Shown in pieces: positions 1 through 7,287 of a DNA stretch of 9,409 nucleotides. Each line of letters starts with the position of its first letter. Position 1 is the stretch's first letter. Source of the DNA: JALZHR01 sp036389695. Its GTDB lineage: Bacteria > Acidobacteriota > Blastocatellia > Pyrinomonadales > Pyrinomonadaceae. Below the pieces are notes generated by a model. That model made no database searches, was not told where the DNA came from, and saw only the letters and a list, made by a program, of their open reading frames with translations. The stretch covers positions 1-9,409 of the forward strand of contig DASVWG010000257.1 in NCBI GenBank assembly GCA_036389695.1. The letters are read 5' to 3'. Position numbers and translations under genes: made by a program.

Positions 1-2078
1 GCGGCGGAAAAATCGGTGTAATTTGCCAGTACATACCACGTTCCGTTTGACGGGCGCCAGACGGCGATGTCCGTTTTCGCGTCGGCATTGTAGTCGGCAA
101 CGACGGCTTTATCTTCGCTCAAACCGAACTGCAAGCCGACAAACGCGCCGTCCGAGCTTTGCAGAATATACCAGAACATCTGCCCGTTTTCGCGCCTGAT
201 GACGGCAGCGTCTGATTTGCCGTCGCCGTCGTAATCGCCCGTCACGGGCTGGTCGCCGTTCTGCCCGAAATGCAGCCCGCGAACGCCGCCGGAACTGAGC
301 AGAATATACCAATCGCCGCCCGACGGGCGAAAAACGGCGCGGTCTGTCCTGCCGTCGCCGTCGAAATCGCCGGGCGCGGGAATATCGCCGTTTGCCCCGA
401 ACTGAATCGTCGTCGCGTTGCAAGTCATCGGCTGGCAATTATTTAAATAGACTGATTTCGTAATCCATTCGCCGGTCGAAGGGCGAAAAACGCCCATATC
501 CGCCGTGCCGCCGCCGTCGTAGTCGCCGGGCGCGAGAATATCTCCGGGCGCGCCGTATTGGCGCATGATAAACTCGCCGTTGCTCAAAAAATACCAGTTG
601 CCGAAGCCGCCGTTATTGCTCGGGCGGAAAACGGCGAATTCGCTTTTGTCGTCAAAGTCGTAATCGAAATAGAAGTTGGCGTCTTTGCGCGCCGAGATTG
701 AAGAATAACGGGCGAGCGCGACGTTATAAGGCGGAGCGAATGTTCCGCTTGATGATTCGTTGATTTTGCCGTAAAACAGAATTTTTCCGTCCGGCTGTTC
801 GATGGCGCCCGCCGCATCAAAATAATTCGGGCGCGTCAAAACCTGATTTTCGAGCGAATGACGGGAAAAAGATTTGTTGAGCAGCTGCCCGCTTGAGTCG
901 TATTCGATAGCGCTGAAGATTTCTCTTCTCGGTGAAGCGGAAAAGATAAGCTGAATGCTGAAGCCGCCGACCACAATGTTTCCGTTACTGCGCTGAATAA
1001 TGCTGCGAGCGATATCGACACCGCCGGTCAGATACAATACATTGCCATTTGAGCCTTGAACGGGCGCTGAATTGTCAAAAAAAACCGCGCCGTTCGGCGT
1101 AAAGCTTAAATCCTTCGAGCCATTCGGGTTCAGCCGAGCCAAGACCGAAGAATGACCGTATCCTATGTCGAGCAGCGCCAGGATTTTTCCGTCCGGCTGG
1201 AGCTTGAGGTCGCTTAAATTTACAGTGGTGCTGTAATCAAGGCGAACATAGCCGCCGTCGCCGAAAGTTGTATCCTGCGTTCCGTCCGTGTTGTAACTGG
1301 CTAAATAAGCAACATAAAAGTTTCCGCCGAGCAGAAGTTTCCCGTTCGGCTGAATGATTAATTTTCTTGAGAGCGTCGAGTTGTCATAAAGGTCGAAAAA
1401 TCCTTCGCCGTAAGGACCGAAGGAAAGGTCGGGCTGAGCATCCGTGTTGTATCTGGCGACGACGGTGCTTCTGATGTTCGCCGAGCTCCACAGATTTCCC
1501 AAAACGACGATTTTTCCGTCCGGCTGGATTTCGACGTCGTTGATGATGCCGATGTTGTTTGTGAAACGGCGCGCCACGAACCACTCTTGACCGGACGGCG
1601 TCGTGTCGGGCGTGCCGTCCGCGTTATACCGCGCAATTGCCCAGAGATCGCCGAGACCGCCGAATTCTCCAGTATCTGAAGTGTAACCGGCAACCACTAT
1701 TTTCCCGTCCGGCTGCATCGCCGCGTCATACGCTATGAAACGCTCTCTGGCGGCAATCGTTCCGCTGTTGTTGCCCGGCGGACCGTCCGTGACGCCGGCA
1801 TTGGTGTAACGGACGAGCCGCATCGTGTAAACTCTGGGTATGGTGGGACCGGCGCTGTGAACGTGATTGGAGACCACCAGTATTTTACCGCCGGGCAGGT
1901 TAAAGGCTTTGACCGCCGCGTCGTCATTGGTTCCGGCAGGATTCATGCCGGAAAAATTTGTGCTGGCAATACCGTTCGTCCCGAAGGATGAATCGACTTG
2001 CTGCGCCGCGCCCGGAACAGCGGTCAATATCGAAAGCAGAACTGCCGGACAGAACAAGCGAAAAATTGAATTTGTCAT
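1..2078 (-). CDS. Exported delta-60 / FG-GAP repeat protein, copy 1 (3' end cut by window edge)
   Basis: The frame stays open for 692 codons from the ATG at 2078 to the left edge with no stop, so the C-terminus lies outside. Residues 1-22 form a signal peptide (MTNSIFRLF, a hydrophobic run, then PGAAQQ), so the product is probably exported. Seven delta-60 repeats follow (about 25-465), recognised by QPDGKI(V/L) cores and RYNxDGxxDxxFG ends. Five FG-GAP-like repeats occupy about 470-692, and a sixth is expected beyond the edge by comparison with the two downstream paralogues. Two calcium-type loops are degenerate: DYDGGGTAD in repeat 2 and DYNADAKTD in repeat 5. A Cys pair (C548, C553) sits in the insertion YLNNCQPMTC. 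The ribosome site is weak (GGAAA at 2084-2088). It lies 52 bp after the preceding paralogue with no clear promoter, so co-transcription is likely. The family fold is usually taken to be a beta-propeller; the ligand is unknown. Confidence 0.9.
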   Translation of the reverse strand, partial: MTNSIFRLFCPAVLLSILTAVPGAAQQVDSSFGTNGIASTNFSGMNPAGTNDDAAVKAFNLPGGKILVVSNHVHSAGPTIPRVYTMRLVRYTNAGVTDGPPGNNSGTIAARERFIAYDAAMQPDGKIVVAGYTSDTGEFGGLGDLWAIARYNADGTPDTTPSGQEWFVARRFTNNIGIINDVEIQPDGKIVVLGNLWSSANIRSTVVARYNTDAQPDLSFGPYGEGFFDLYDNSTLSRKLIIQPNGKLLLGGNFYVAYLASYNTDGTQDTTFGDGGYVRLDYSTTVNLSDLKLQPDGKILALLDIGYGHSSVLARLNPNGSKDLSFTPNGAVFFDNSAPVQGSNGNVLYLTGGVDIARSIIQRSNGNIVVGGFSIQLIFSASPRREIFSAIEYDSSGQLLNKSFSRHSLENQVLTRPNYFDAAGAIEQPDGKILFYGKINESSSGTFAPPYNVALARYSSISARKDANFYFDYDFDDKSEFAVFRPSNNGGFGNWYFLSNGEFIMRQYGAPGDILAPGDYDGGGTADMGVFRPSTGEWITKSVYLNNCQPMTCNATTIQFGANGDIPAPGDFDGDGRTDRAVFRPSGGDWYILLSSGGVRGLHFGQNGDQPVTGDYDGDGKSDAAVIRRENGQMFWYILQSSDGAFVGLQFGLSEDKAVVADYNADAKTDIAVWRPSNGTWYVLANYTDFSA

Positions 2079-2130
2079 AACTTTTTCCAGTCAATGAAAT
2101 ATCTTAAATTTGTTTTGCCGCTGCGGCATT

Positions 2131-4458
2131 TTATCTAACGTAAGCCGAAGCCATCGGAATATCAGTCGGCAACCCGAACTGGGTTCCGCCGATATTTCCG
2201 TCGTATGACCTGATAAAAGTGTGAGCGCCGGTCGCGGGCGTATAAACCGCAAAATCGGCTTTGCGGTCGCCGTCAAAATCCGACGAAATCGGAACGTCGC
2301 CGCTTGAGCCTAACTGAGCGTAGGAAAAATCCGTGTAATTAGCCAGCGCGTAAAAAGTCCCGTTCGACGGTCGCCAGACGGCGACATCGGTTTTTCCGTC
2401 GCCGTTGTAATCGGCAACGACGGCTTTATCTTCGCTCAAACCGAACTGAAAGCCGACAAACGCGCCGTCGGAGCTTTGCGAAATATACCAGAATATTTTC
2501 CCGTTTTCACGCCTGATGACGGCAGCATCGGATTTGCCGTCGCCGTCGTAATCGCCCGTGACGGGCTTATCGCCGTTCTGCCCGAAATGAAAGCCCGTAT
2601 AATTGCCCGTCGAGCTGAACAAAATATACCAATCACCGCCTGAAGGGCGAAAAACTACGCGGTCGGTTTTGCCGTCGCCGTCGAAATCGCCGGGCGCGGG
2701 AATGTCGCCCGCCGCGCCGAATTGAACGGTTTCCGCGCAGCCCATCGGCGCGCAGTTATTGAGATAAATTTTCCGGGTAATCCATTCGCCGGTCGAAGGG
2801 CGAAAGACGGCTAAATCCTGAATGTAATCGCCGTCGTAATCGCCGGGCGCGATAATGTCGCCCGGCATACCGTATTCTCGCGAGCCGGGCTGGTAATCGG
2901 GAGAGCCGCCGGGGTCGCTAAACAAAAACAGCCACATTCCGAGACCGGAGCTGTTCGGGCGATAAACGGCGAATTCGGCTCTGCCGTCAAAGTTGTAATC
3001 GTAGAAATTATTCGCATCGTTCAAAGTGGAAATTGAAGTATAGCGGGCTAAAAAAATTGCCGGGTCGGGCGTGCCGAGTGTCGGAGCATAAAAATTAAGA
3101 AAATCGAGCGAGCCGTAAGTTAGGATTTTGCCGTCGGGCTGGGCGAGAATGCCGTTTAGCTGAAACCGGCTATACGCCGAAACCGCTTGATTGGCAGGCG
3201 TCACGCGCGTAAAATTTTTGCCCGCGAGCCGTCCGTCGGGACTGAGACGAAAGATGGCGACAAGGAATTTTCTCTCGGCGCGTCCTAAAAATCCCGGCGC
3301 GTTTCTTCGGGAAATAACCAGCTGCGTGCTGTTGGCGACGACGAAAATATCGCCGTTTTCCCGAACCAGAAGCTTTGCCGGAAGCTCGCTGCCGGCTGGA
3401 ATCGGAAGATTTGTGAACAGCGGCGGCGAGCTGTTCAGAGTCGTTCTGCCGCCCGCGCCGAAGCCTGTGTCGGGCGAGCCGTCCGCATTCAGGCGAACGA
3501 CGTCCATTACCTGATCAAAATTGAATGAAGGCGGTGTGTTCAAATCCGAAGACGACAGCAAAACGATTTTCCCGTCTGCCGTCAGGCTCGCGTCGTATAA
3601 ATCTTCAAGGCGCGTGTAATTTACAACCGCCGCGCCCTGATTGCCGAAGCCTGTGTCGAGCGTGCCGTTATTGTTGTATTGCACGACGATTAATCTGCTG
3701 GGCGACGGACCGGCTTGACCACTGCCGGCGAGAAGAAGCTTTCCGTCCGGTCTGGCGAGCACTTTGACCGATAAGGCTCCGTTATCGTAACGGTCGAAAA
3801 ATCCTTCGCCGTAAGGTCCGAAAGGCGCGTCCACGCTGCCGTCCGCATTGTATCTGCCGACGACCGTCACCGTGAATGAACTGTTATTTTGACGCGAAGT
3901 GCCGCCGACGAGAATTTTTCCGTCCGCCTGCAGCGCGACGCTGCGAATGGTGTCCTGGTTGTTGCCGAATCCGCGCGTGACGATTCCGGTCGAGTTAAAC
4001 GAAGCGTCGAGCGAGCCGTCCGGATTGAAGCGCGCGATTATCCAGTCTCGCGCAAGCCCCGTCGGATTGTTTACGTCTCTGTAACCGGCGGCGACGATTT
4101 TGCCGTCCGGTTGCTGAACTGCGTCGTTGACGTTGAAATTAACAACGGTGCCGATTGTTTCTTCGAGCGTGCCGTTGTTTGAATAGCGAAGCAGATGCAG
4201 GTTAATCGCCGGCGGGGCGTTCGGGGTGGTGTTGATGACCTGCGCCACTGCCAGTATTTTTCCGTCGGGCTGGTAAAAAGCTTTGACGAGCGAATCCGCA
4301 GAACGCGCATTCGGGTCGCCGCCGCTGGTCGGCGGAAAATTGGTCATCACCAAGCCGTCTGTGCCGAATGTCGGGTCAGTCTGCGACAAAACCGGCAAAG
4401 CGGTCGAAAACAAAAATAGAAAAATCAAAGCGAGTGAGCGCAGAAATGAACGGAGCAT
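2131..4458 (-). CDS. Exported delta-60 / FG-GAP repeat protein, copy 2 (775 aa)
   Basis: A complete 775-residue protein. The N-terminus (MLRSFLRSLALIFLFLFSTA, then LPVLSQ) is a typical Sec signal peptide with likely cleavage before Q or T, and no lipobox Cys is present. Seven delta-60 repeats (about 27-480) carry cores such as QPDGKIVAAGY and QADGKILVGGT; the sixth is degenerate (RENGDIFVVAN). Six FG-GAP-like repeats (about 485-765) carry D-x-D-G-D loops followed by AVxRPSxG. C569 and C574 form the conserved C-x4-C insertion after repeat 2. The protein ends in DIPMASAYVR, a tail shared with copy 3. No C-terminal membrane helix or sorting domain is visible, so it is probably secreted or periplasmic. 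The start is fixed by AAGGAG at 4466-4471, seven bases before ATG. Binding partner and function are not known; adhesion or a structural role is only a guess. Confidence 0.93.
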   Translation of the reverse strand: MLRSFLRSLALIFLFLFSTALPVLSQTDPTFGTDGLVMTNFPPTSGGDPNARSADSLVKAFYQPDGKILAVAQVINTTPNAPPAINLHLLRYSNNGTLEETIGTVVNFNVNDAVQQPDGKIVAAGYRDVNNPTGLARDWIIARFNPDGSLDASFNSTGIVTRGFGNNQDTIRSVALQADGKILVGGTSRQNNSSFTVTVVGRYNADGSVDAPFGPYGEGFFDRYDNGALSVKVLARPDGKLLLAGSGQAGPSPSRLIVVQYNNNGTLDTGFGNQGAAVVNYTRLEDLYDASLTADGKIVLLSSSDLNTPPSFNFDQVMDVVRLNADGSPDTGFGAGGRTTLNSSPPLFTNLPIPAGSELPAKLLVRENGDIFVVANSTQLVISRRNAPGFLGRAERKFLVAIFRLSPDGRLAGKNFTRVTPANQAVSAYSRFQLNGILAQPDGKILTYGSLDFLNFYAPTLGTPDPAIFLARYTSISTLNDANNFYDYNFDGRAEFAVYRPNSSGLGMWLFLFSDPGGSPDYQPGSREYGMPGDIIAPGDYDGDYIQDLAVFRPSTGEWITRKIYLNNCAPMGCAETVQFGAAGDIPAPGDFDGDGKTDRVVFRPSGGDWYILFSSTGNYTGFHFGQNGDKPVTGDYDGDGKSDAAVIRRENGKIFWYISQSSDGAFVGFQFGLSEDKAVVADYNGDGKTDVAVWRPSNGTFYALANYTDFSYAQLGSSGDVPISSDFDGDRKADFAVYTPATGAHTFIRSYDGNIGGTQFGLPTDIPMASAYVR

Positions 4459-4492
4459 GAATTTTCTCCTTTGGGAAACTGAAGATAGGTGA

Positions 4493-4521
4493 AGTTTAAC
4501 ACCGAAAACATTCAGCTACAA
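4493..4521 (-). promoter_or_regulatory. Candidate sigma70-type promoter for copy 2
   Basis: Read on the minus strand, TTGTAG (4516-4521) and TAAACT (4493-4498) are separated by exactly 17 bp. Each box is a modest match to the consensus. Support comes from the paralogue upstream, whose promoter region has the same layout (TTGTTG, 17 bp, TAAACTT) at a similar distance from its ATG. Confidence 0.45.
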
Positions 4522-4547
4522 TAAAACTTAACCGGCGGGCAAACTCG

Positions 4548-4564
4548 CGGCTAAACGATAGCCG
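4548..4564. other. Intergenic hairpin between copies 3 and 2
   Basis: CGGCTA-AACGA-TAGCCG is a perfect 6-bp stem with a 5-base loop, located 18 bases after the stop of copy 3. On the minus strand, where the genes are read, no T-run follows it. It is therefore not a classic terminator for that gene, although it could stabilise a transcript end. The T-rich side lies on the plus strand. Confidence 0.3.
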
Positions 4565-4582
4565 TCTTTATCAGTTTGCGGC

Positions 4583-6850
4583 TTATCTGACGTAAGCCGA
4601 AGCAACCGGCGTGTCGGTTGCCGCGCCGAGGGTTCTGCCGACAAAGCTTCCGTCGGTCGTCTGCAATATGTAATGAACCGCGCTGGACGGTCGGAAAACC
4701 GCCCAATCGGTTTTGCGGTCGCCGTCGTAATCAATCGGCTCAGGTATATCGCCGCTCGTGCCAAACTGCAAGTAGGAAAAATCCGTGTAATCAGCCAGCG
4801 TATACCACGTTCCGTTTGACGGTCGCCAGACGGCAATCTCCGTTTTTCCGTCGCCGTTGTAATCGGCGACTACGGTTTTGTCCTCCGTTATCCCAAATTG
4901 CAGAGCGACAAACGCGCCGTCGGAGCTTTGCGAAATATACCAGAATAGATACCCGTTTTCCCTCCGAATCACGGCAATATCGGATTTCCCGTCGCCGTCG
5001 TAATCGCCGACCACGGGCTTATCGCCGTTCTGCCCGAAATGCAGTCCGGTATAATTGCCCGTCGAGCTGAACAAAATATACCAATCGCCGCCTGAAGGGC
5101 GGAAAACGGCGCGGTCAAATTTCCCGTCGCCGTCGAAATCGCCGGGCGCGGGAATATCGCCGTTGGCTCCAAACTGCACGGTTTCCGCGCAATCCATTGG
5201 CGCGCAGACGTCGAGATAGATTTTTCGCGTAATCCATTCGCCGGTCGTCGGGCGAAAAACGGCTAAATCCTGCCAGCCGTCACCGTCATAATCGCCCGGC
5301 ACAATCTGGTCGCCCGCCGCGCCGTACTGACGCTCGAAACTTTGATTGGAGCGATTCGTGAAAAACCATGTTCCCAGACCGGAATTATTCGGACGATACA
5401 TGGCAAGCTCGTCTCTGCCGTTAAAGTCGTAATCGAAAAAGTTGTTGGCGTTATTGACTGCCGAAACCGAAACGTAGCGGAGAAGCGCGGCGGAAATAAC
5501 GCCTCCATAAAGAAAAATTTTCCCGTCCGGCTGTTCAAACGAACCTCTGACAAAATTGATAATGCTCGTGCTGATAAGTTGATTGCTTCGCGTCCGGCGG
5601 GAAAAATTTTTAGCGATAAACCGCCCGTTCGCGCCGTATTCCAAAATGCTGTACATAAAGCCTGTGGAACTCGCAACCAGCTCGCGGCGAATACCGGAAA
5701 TCAGGATATTGCCGTTCGCGCGCACGGCGATGCTCTGAGCGGTTTCAAAGCCACTCAGCGGGAACGGGGGGAAACCTCCATCGTCCAGCGTCGGCGGCGA
5801 AGTGTTGATTAAAACCTCGCTGTTTGTCCCGAAGCTTGAATCTCTCAAGCCATTGCTCAAAAAACGTATCAGGATGGATTGCTGCTCGACATAATTATTT
5901 GTGCCCGGCGCGGGAAAAATCGAATCGAGCAGCAAGAGCATCTTTCCGTCCGGCAGAAGCGCGAAATCTTTTAAGATGTCCTGCGGGTGATAATTTAAAG
6001 TCACGTAACCGCCGCTTCCAAAGCCGGTATCGACCGCGCCGGTCGGGTTGAATCTCGCCAAAAAAACATCGCTCGCGGCGGGCGGGTACGGGATATAGGA
6101 ATCGCCCGCCAGCAAAATTTTCCCGTCCGGCTGGACGGCTAACTTCTTCGAGAGATAGCCGTTGTCGTAGCTGACGAAAAAGCCCTCACCGTAAGGACCG
6201 AAAGGCGCGTCCGGGCTTCCGTCCGGATTGTATCGGGCGACGACCGTGACGGTCGTCCCGAACCCGGTGCTCGAATAACCTGAAACGACGATTTTGCCGT
6301 TCGCCTGCAATTCGACATTGGTTGCAAAATCGAGATTTTCGCCGAAACCGCGAACTATCACGCCGTTTGTGCCAAACGTCGAGTCGTGCGAGCCGTCCGG
6401 GTTAAAGCGGACGATTTTCCAGTCCTGAATTTGTTCCATCGGCTGGTTTTGAAACCTATAGCCGACGACGACGATTTTTCCGTCCGGCTGCATCGCCGCG
6501 TCGGTCGCCACGAAGTTTCCCTCGCTGCCGATAGCTCCCGTCGTGCTGCCTTGAGAACCGTCCGCCGCGCCGGCAGCATTGCGCCGGACAATATATGAAA
6601 TGTGTGATGTTCCGGTTTTCGGTCCATCGTAGCGATGATGAGCTACGACCAGATATTTACCATCCGGCAGCAGAAACGCTTTGACCGCTTCGGTAGAATT
6701 TCCCCCGAACGGGTTGAATCCGAAAAATGAGAAGCCTGTAATACCGTTATTGCCGAAAGTCGCATCGGGTTGCTGCGGTCGTGCCGGAATGGCGGAAAGA
6801 AACAAAAATACGAAAATCAAAACGAATGGGCGGGAAAATCTGCGAAGCAT
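4583..6850 (-). CDS. Exported delta-60 / FG-GAP repeat protein, copy 3 (755 aa)
   Basis: A complete 755-residue paralogue of the two genes that follow it on this strand. The signal peptide is MLRRFSRPFVLIFVFLFLSA followed by IPARPQQ, close in sequence to that of copy 2. Seven delta-60 repeats (about 28-465) and six FG-GAP-like repeats (about 472-745) are in the same order as in the other copies. The FG-GAP loops are mostly canonical (DYDGDGWQD, DFDGDGKFD, DYDGDGKSD, DYNGDGKTE, DYDGDRKTD); the first (DYDFNGRDE) is divergent. C549 and C554 form the conserved Cys pair. The tail is DTPVASAYVR. The start is supported by AAAGGTG just upstream (within 6858-6865), seven bases from ATG. It is the first gene of the minus-strand run, is divergent from sucD across the 21-bp array, and has its own promoter candidate. 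An extracellular or periplasmic propeller-like protein of unknown ligand is the safest description. Confidence 0.93.
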   Translation of the reverse strand: MLRRFSRPFVLIFVFLFLSAIPARPQQPDATFGNNGITGFSFFGFNPFGGNSTEAVKAFLLPDGKYLVVAHHRYDGPKTGTSHISYIVRRNAAGAADGSQGSTTGAIGSEGNFVATDAAMQPDGKIVVVGYRFQNQPMEQIQDWKIVRFNPDGSHDSTFGTNGVIVRGFGENLDFATNVELQANGKIVVSGYSSTGFGTTVTVVARYNPDGSPDAPFGPYGEGFFVSYDNGYLSKKLAVQPDGKILLAGDSYIPYPPAASDVFLARFNPTGAVDTGFGSGGYVTLNYHPQDILKDFALLPDGKMLLLLDSIFPAPGTNNYVEQQSILIRFLSNGLRDSSFGTNSEVLINTSPPTLDDGGFPPFPLSGFETAQSIAVRANGNILISGIRRELVASSTGFMYSILEYGANGRFIAKNFSRRTRSNQLISTSIINFVRGSFEQPDGKIFLYGGVISAALLRYVSVSAVNNANNFFDYDFNGRDELAMYRPNNSGLGTWFFTNRSNQSFERQYGAAGDQIVPGDYDGDGWQDLAVFRPTTGEWITRKIYLDVCAPMDCAETVQFGANGDIPAPGDFDGDGKFDRAVFRPSGGDWYILFSSTGNYTGLHFGQNGDKPVVGDYDGDGKSDIAVIRRENGYLFWYISQSSDGAFVALQFGITEDKTVVADYNGDGKTEIAVWRPSNGTWYTLADYTDFSYLQFGTSGDIPEPIDYDGDRKTDWAVFRPSSAVHYILQTTDGSFVGRTLGAATDTPVASAYVR

Positions 6851-6884
6851 AATTTTTCACCTTTCAAATAGTTGTGGATAAGAA

Positions 6885-6913
6885 AGTTTAGCATCGAAAC
6901 TCCCCGCCAACAA
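6885..6913 (-). promoter_or_regulatory. Candidate sigma70-type promoter for copy 3
   Basis: On the minus strand, TTGTTG (6908-6913) and TAAACT (6885-6890) are 17 bp apart. An AT-rich stretch (TTTATAAAAATA) lies just upstream of the -35 box. Spacing, the TAAACTT -10 box and distance to the ATG match the candidate before copy 2. The 21-bp array begins 17 bp upstream of the -35 box, so proteins bound to the array could affect it. Confidence 0.5.
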
Positions 6914-6930
6914 TATTTTTATAAACGAAT

Positions 6931-7266
6931 AAGAGTCGTCAGCTATCGAAAAAGAGCGGTTCGCTCTGCCGAAAGAGTAGTTCACTATATCGAAAGAGTA
7001 ATCCACTATTCAAAAAGAGTAGTCCACTATCAAAATTCGATAGTCCACTATTCAAAAAGAGTAGTTCACTATATCGAAGCAGTAGTGAGCTATTGATTTT
7101 TGATAGTGAACTATGTCGAAAGACCAGTTTACTATCAAAAAAGACCAGTGGACTATGTCGAAAGACCAGTCAGCTATCAAAAAAGACCAGTCCACTGGTT
7201 GAAAAGAGCAGCCAGCTATCGAAATTCAATAGTCTACTGTTTAAAAATGATAGTGAACGTGACAAG
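6931..7266. repeat. 21-bp tandem repeat array, 15 units plus a decayed 16th
   Basis: Units begin at 6931 and then every 21 bp (6952, 6973, 6994, 7015 ... 7225) with no length change through the array; the unit at 7246 decays into flanking sequence. The common form is AAGAGTAGTNNACTAT followed by five A-rich bases such as ATCGA or CAAAA. The core is a dyad: TAGTTCACTA, TAGTCCACTA, TAGTGAACTA, and at 7187-7198 CCAGTCCACTGG. The two or three central bases vary while the arms persist. Units at 7120-7203 form a GACCAGT subfamily, whereas those at 6973-7035 and 7057-7077 are GAGTAGT. Because 21 is a multiple of three, long reading frames persist through it, but none has a convincing start or ribosome site. 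It fills the intergenic region between two divergent genes. No spacer structure of a CRISPR is present. A regulatory or architectural DNA site is inferred. Confidence 0.93.
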
Positions 7267-7287
7267 GCGCGCGTTTTTCAATATTCT
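7259..7287 (+). promoter_or_regulatory. sucD: Candidate sigma70-type promoter for sucD
   Basis: GTGACA (7259-7264) matches the -35 consensus at five of six bases. TATTCT (7282-7287) matches the -10 box at four of six, and the spacing is exactly 17 bp. Transcription would start near 7294, giving a leader of roughly 35 bases before the TTG start. The -35 box lies inside the last, decayed array unit, so array-bound protein would sit directly next to RNA polymerase. Confidence 0.55.

Noticed and set aside
1358..1693. Several minus-strand open frames inside the first gene as separate genes or signs of a frameshift
   Set aside because: The main frame translates continuously from 2078 to 3 with regular delta-60 and FG-GAP repeats. 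The others are shadow frames from repetitive coding sequence.
2110..2126. Short GC hairpin (TGCCG-CTG-CGGCA) as terminator after copy 2
   Set aside because: The T-run lies on the plus-strand side only; read with the gene it is followed by AAAAC, so it is not a standard terminator for the minus-strand gene.
4195..4492. Plus-strand open frames over the start of copy 2
   Set aside because: They lie opposite the signal-peptide and first-repeat coding region, are low complexity and Arg-rich, and have no supporting signals.
6931..7266. CRISPR array
   Set aside because: Units are contiguous 21-mers that vary throughout. There are no constant repeats separated by unique spacers of similar length, and no cas genes are nearby.
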